Source: CBDIDH01 sp965277595 (lineage in GTDB: Bacteria; Planctomycetota; Planctomycetia; Isosphaerales; Isosphaeraceae). From it: 64,000 bases of DNA. Of the stretch, positions 61,723 to 64,000 are shown piece after piece. How positions within the stretch are numbered: the first letter of the stretch is position 1; the number at the start of each line of letters is the position of its first letter. The position numbers and the translations under genes were made by a program. The DNA is taken from positions 1,426,001 through 1,490,000 of the forward strand of contig CBDIDH010000002.1 of NCBI GenBank assembly GCA_965277595.1, given 5' to 3'. Below the pieces are notes generated by a model, which was given only the letters and a program-made list of their open reading frames with translations, made no database searches and was not told the DNA's origin.

Positions 61723-62649
61723 ATGACGACGACACCCACCTTGGCCGACTCGACACGTGAGACCGGGTTTTGGGACGAGGCGCGGCGGCAGGTCGACGAG
61801 GCCCTCGGGCGGTTCCTGCCCCCGGCCGAGGCGCCCGAAACGGCCGACTGCCCGGCCCGGCTCGCCGCGGCGATGCGTTACAGCGTGATGGCCGGTGGCA
61901 AGCGGCTTCGCCCCGTGCTTTGCCTGCTCGCGGCCGAGGCCGCGGGGGGCGACCCCTCGGCCGCCCTGCCCGCCGCCTGCGCCCTGGAAATGGTTCACAC
62001 CTATTCCCTGATTCACGACGACCTTCCGGCGATGGACGACGACGACCTTCGACGCGGCCGTCCGACCTGCCACAAGGCTTTTGACGAGGCGACCGCCGTG
62101 CTTGCCGGCGATGCCCTGCTCACTCTCGCCTTTGAAGTGATCGCCGCGCGGACCCACCCGGCCGAGGCCGTGGCCCGATGCGTCGTGGCCCTGGCCGAGG
62201 CCGCTGGACCCGCCGGCATGGTCGGCGGTCAGATGGCCGACCTTCAGGCCGAGGGCCGGACCGATGGTTCGCCCGAGACGCTCGAAGCGATCCATCGACG
62301 GAAGACCGGCGCCTTGATTCGGGCCTCGCTGCGCATGGGCGGCCACGCCGTCGGGGCGTCGACCGATCAGATCGCGGCGCTGGACCGTTACGGCGCGGCC
62401 GTCGGTCTGGCCTTCCAGATCGTTGACGACCTGCTCGACGTTCAGGGAGACGAGTCGAAACTCGGCAAGCGCGTGGGCAAGGACTCCGGGCTTGGCAAGT
62501 GGACCTATCCCGGCTTTCTCGGAGTCGAGGGAAGCCGCCTCCGCGCCCGACAACTCGCCGACGAGGCGGTCGCGGCCCTGGCCCCGTTTGGGTCCCGGGG
62601 CGACCGGCTCCGTGCCCTCGCCGTTGACCTTTTGGAAAGGGACCGCTGA
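61723..62649 (+). CDS. ispA: farnesyl diphosphate synthase-type polyprenyl synthetase
   Basis: 308 residues from the ATG at 61723. Both Asp-rich motifs are present: first DDLPAMDDDDLRRGRPTCH, second DDLLDVQGDES. KRLRPVLCLLAAE and the ALEMVHTYSLIHDD helix fit the short-chain bacterial type, which makes farnesyl or geranyl diphosphate from IPP and DMAPP. The CLD spacing and short inter-motif length suit IspA. No strong ribosome site precedes it; the frame is open to 61429 but without a conserved N-terminus. Its stop overlaps the dxs start (TGATG). With dxs it supplies isoprenoids. Confidence 0.93.
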   Translation: MTTTPTLADSTRETGFWDEARRQVDEALGRFLPPAEAPETADCPARLAAAMRYSVMAGGKRLRPVLCLLAAEAAGGDPSAALPAACALEMVHTYSLIHDDLPAMDDDDLRRGRPTCHKAFDEATAVLAGDALLTLAFEVIAARTHPAEAVARCVVALAEAAGPAGMVGGQMADLQAEGRTDGSPETLEAIHRRKTGALIRASLRMGGHAVGASTDQIAALDRYGAAVGLAFQIVDDLLDVQGDESKLGKRVGKDSGLGKWTYPGFLGVEGSRLRARQLADEAVAALAPFGSRGDRLRALAVDLLERDR

Positions 62650-64000
62650 TGCGCAGCAAGATGTTGCCCCGGGTCAAGACGCCGGCCGACCTCAAGGGGC
62701 TCTCGGACCGAGAGCTCGGCCTGCTCGCCGCCGAGATGCGTCAGGAGCTGATCGCCGTCGTCGGCCTTCGCTCGGCGCACTTCGCCAGCAACCTCGGGGT
62801 CGTCGAGCTTTGCCTGGCGCTTCACCTCGCTTACGACTTCTCGCGCGATCGCCTGATCTGGGACACCGGCCACCAGATCTACCCGCACAAGCTCATCACC
62901 GGCCGCGCCGCCGAACTGCCGACGATTCGGACCAAAGGGGGGCTGATGGGCTACCCCAACCCCGCCGAGAGTCCCTTTGACCTGTTCATGACCGGTCACG
63001 CCGGTTGCGCTCCGTCGACCGCGCTCGGCCTCAAGGCGGGTGATGACCTTACCGGCCATCCCGACCGCCACTCGGTCGCCGTCATTGGCGACGGCGCCTT
63101 TCCCTCGGGCATCGTCTTTGAGGCGCTCAACAATGCCGCCGGCCTTCGCAAGAAGTTCCTGGTCGTCCTGAACGACAACAAGATGTCCATCTGCCCGAGG
63201 GTCGGCGGCCTCGCCTACTACCTCGACAAGGCCCGGATGACGACCGCGTACAACGACTGGAACCGCAAGGTCAAGAAGATCCTGCCGTCCATTCCGGTCG
63301 TCGGCGACCAGGCCGACCGCTGGCTCCAGCAGATGAAAGACGCGATCAAGGCGTCAGTCCACGGCGGAATGCTTTTTGAGGAACTTGGGTTCGCCTACAT
63401 CGGCCCGATCGACGGCCACGACCTGCGGACGATGCGCCAGTACCTTGAGAAGGTCAAGGCGATGGACGGCCCTGTCTTGCTCCACGTCCTGACCGACAAG
63501 GGGCACGGGTTCGAGCCCGCCGTCAAAGATCCCGTTCGGTTCCATGCCCCGGCGCCGTTCCAGCTTCACCACGCCGGCAACGGAATCATTCCGCTGACGA
63601 CGTCGTCAAGTCGCGCCTATACCGATGCCGTCAGTGCCTCGCTCTTCGCGGCGATGCAGCGCGATCCGAAAGTCGCCGTCATCACGGCGGCGATGTGCGA
63701 GGGGAACAAGCTCCAAAAGGTCCGCCAGGCGTATCCCGACCGCTTCTTTGACGTCGGCATCTGCGAGAGTCACGCCGTCGCCTTCGCCGCGGGGATGGCC
63801 AAGACGGGCGCCCGGCCCGTTGTTGACATCTACAGCACCTTCTTGCAGCGGTCTTACGACCAGATCTTCCAGGAGGTCTCGCTCCAGAACCTGCCGGTCG
63901 TCTTCACGCTCGACCGCGCCGGGGTCGTCGGGGCCGACGGGCCGACCCACCACGGAACCTATGACCTGGCCTACATGCGCGTCTTCCCGAACATGGTCGT
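62649..64000 (+). CDS. dxs: 1-deoxy-D-xylulose-5-phosphate synthase, cut by window end
   Basis: The first 450 residues are visible and no stop is reached. It makes DXP from pyruvate and glyceraldehyde 3-phosphate, first step of the MEP pathway, using thiamine diphosphate. Visible marks: SNLGVVELCLALHLAYDF, WDTGHQIYPHKLITGR, the TPP motif GDGAFPSG ... NDNKMS, and VGADGPTHHGTYDLAYMR. The usual AEQHAVTFAAG reads CESHAVAFAAG, keeping the catalytic Glu; HLGPNLG reads HFASNLG, keeping His. This looks like a divergent but functional enzyme. The start overlaps the ispA stop. Confidence 0.93.
   Translation, partial: MRSKMLPRVKTPADLKGLSDRELGLLAAEMRQELIAVVGLRSAHFASNLGVVELCLALHLAYDFSRDRLIWDTGHQIYPHKLITGRAAELPTIRTKGGLMGYPNPAESPFDLFMTGHAGCAPSTALGLKAGDDLTGHPDRHSVAVIGDGAFPSGIVFEALNNAAGLRKKFLVVLNDNKMSICPRVGGLAYYLDKARMTTAYNDWNRKVKKILPSIPVVGDQADRWLQQMKDAIKASVHGGMLFEELGFAYIGPIDGHDLRTMRQYLEKVKAMDGPVLLHVLTDKGHGFEPAVKDPVRFHAPAPFQLHHAGNGIIPLTTSSSRAYTDAVSASLFAAMQRDPKVAVITAAMCEGNKLQKVRQAYPDRFFDVGICESHAVAFAAGMAKTGARPVVDIYSTFLQRSYDQIFQEVSLQNLPVVFTLDRAGVVGADGPTHHGTYDLAYMRVFPNMV

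Overview
The window is high-GC bacterial DNA whose gene content points to a planctomycete, most likely of the Isosphaeraceae. This is inferred from family content, because no rRNA or other taxonomic marker is present. Supporting features are the MoxR/DUF58/BatA-like vWA block, long Pro/Ala-rich secreted proteins, a caspase-like protease with PDZ-like repeats, an ECF sigma with a membrane anti-sigma, Uma2 and DUF2585 proteins, and housekeeping genes scattered singly. I found no tRNA, rRNA or CRISPR array.

Layout. 1-6 kb: small membrane protein, orphan DNA methyltransferase overlapping a polysaccharide flippase, and divergent guaB. 6-15 kb: Pro/Ala-rich secreted protein, GNAT, then ECF sigma, zinc-finger anti-sigma and a DegP-like lipoprotein that appears to have lost two of its three catalytic residues, followed by nnrE, an FmdB-type zinc ribbon and dnaA. 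15-31 kb: two paralogous membrane vWA proteins, Uma2, caspase-like protease, and a leftward MoxR, DUF58, BatA-vWA, vWA block with two small genes inserted. 30-45 kb: beta-carbonic anhydrase, purple-acid-phosphatase-like enzyme, BON-MscS channel, an ExbB/ExbD/ExbD block interrupted by a GIY-YIG-like gene, a receiver-ATPase fusion, enolase, and membrane glycosyltransferase-like proteins.

46-53 kb: an accessory operon-like run of MBOAT acyltransferase, two SGNH proteins, a DltA-like adenylation enzyme and an LPLAT acyltransferase. The parts resemble the Dlt (D-alanylation) machinery but no carrier protein is visible. It is my best candidate for an undescribed cell-surface acylation or aminoacylation system. 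Just downstream an IS5-family and an IS630-family element sit back to back, sharing one TAA between them.

55-64 kb: two polytopic membrane proteins, a VapBC45-like toxin-antitoxin pair in AT-richer DNA, then xseA, xseB, a farnesyl-diphosphate-synthase-type gene and dxs (cut by the window end). The last three resemble the known xseB-ispA-dxs arrangement and supply isoprenoid precursors.

Many spacers carry strings of 7-base units (GATGACC/GGTCATC, AAGGGCA and TCCTGTT types), sometimes as inverted arrays able to form long stems. At least ten loci show the same 7-base period, so this is a dispersed repeat family and not chance.
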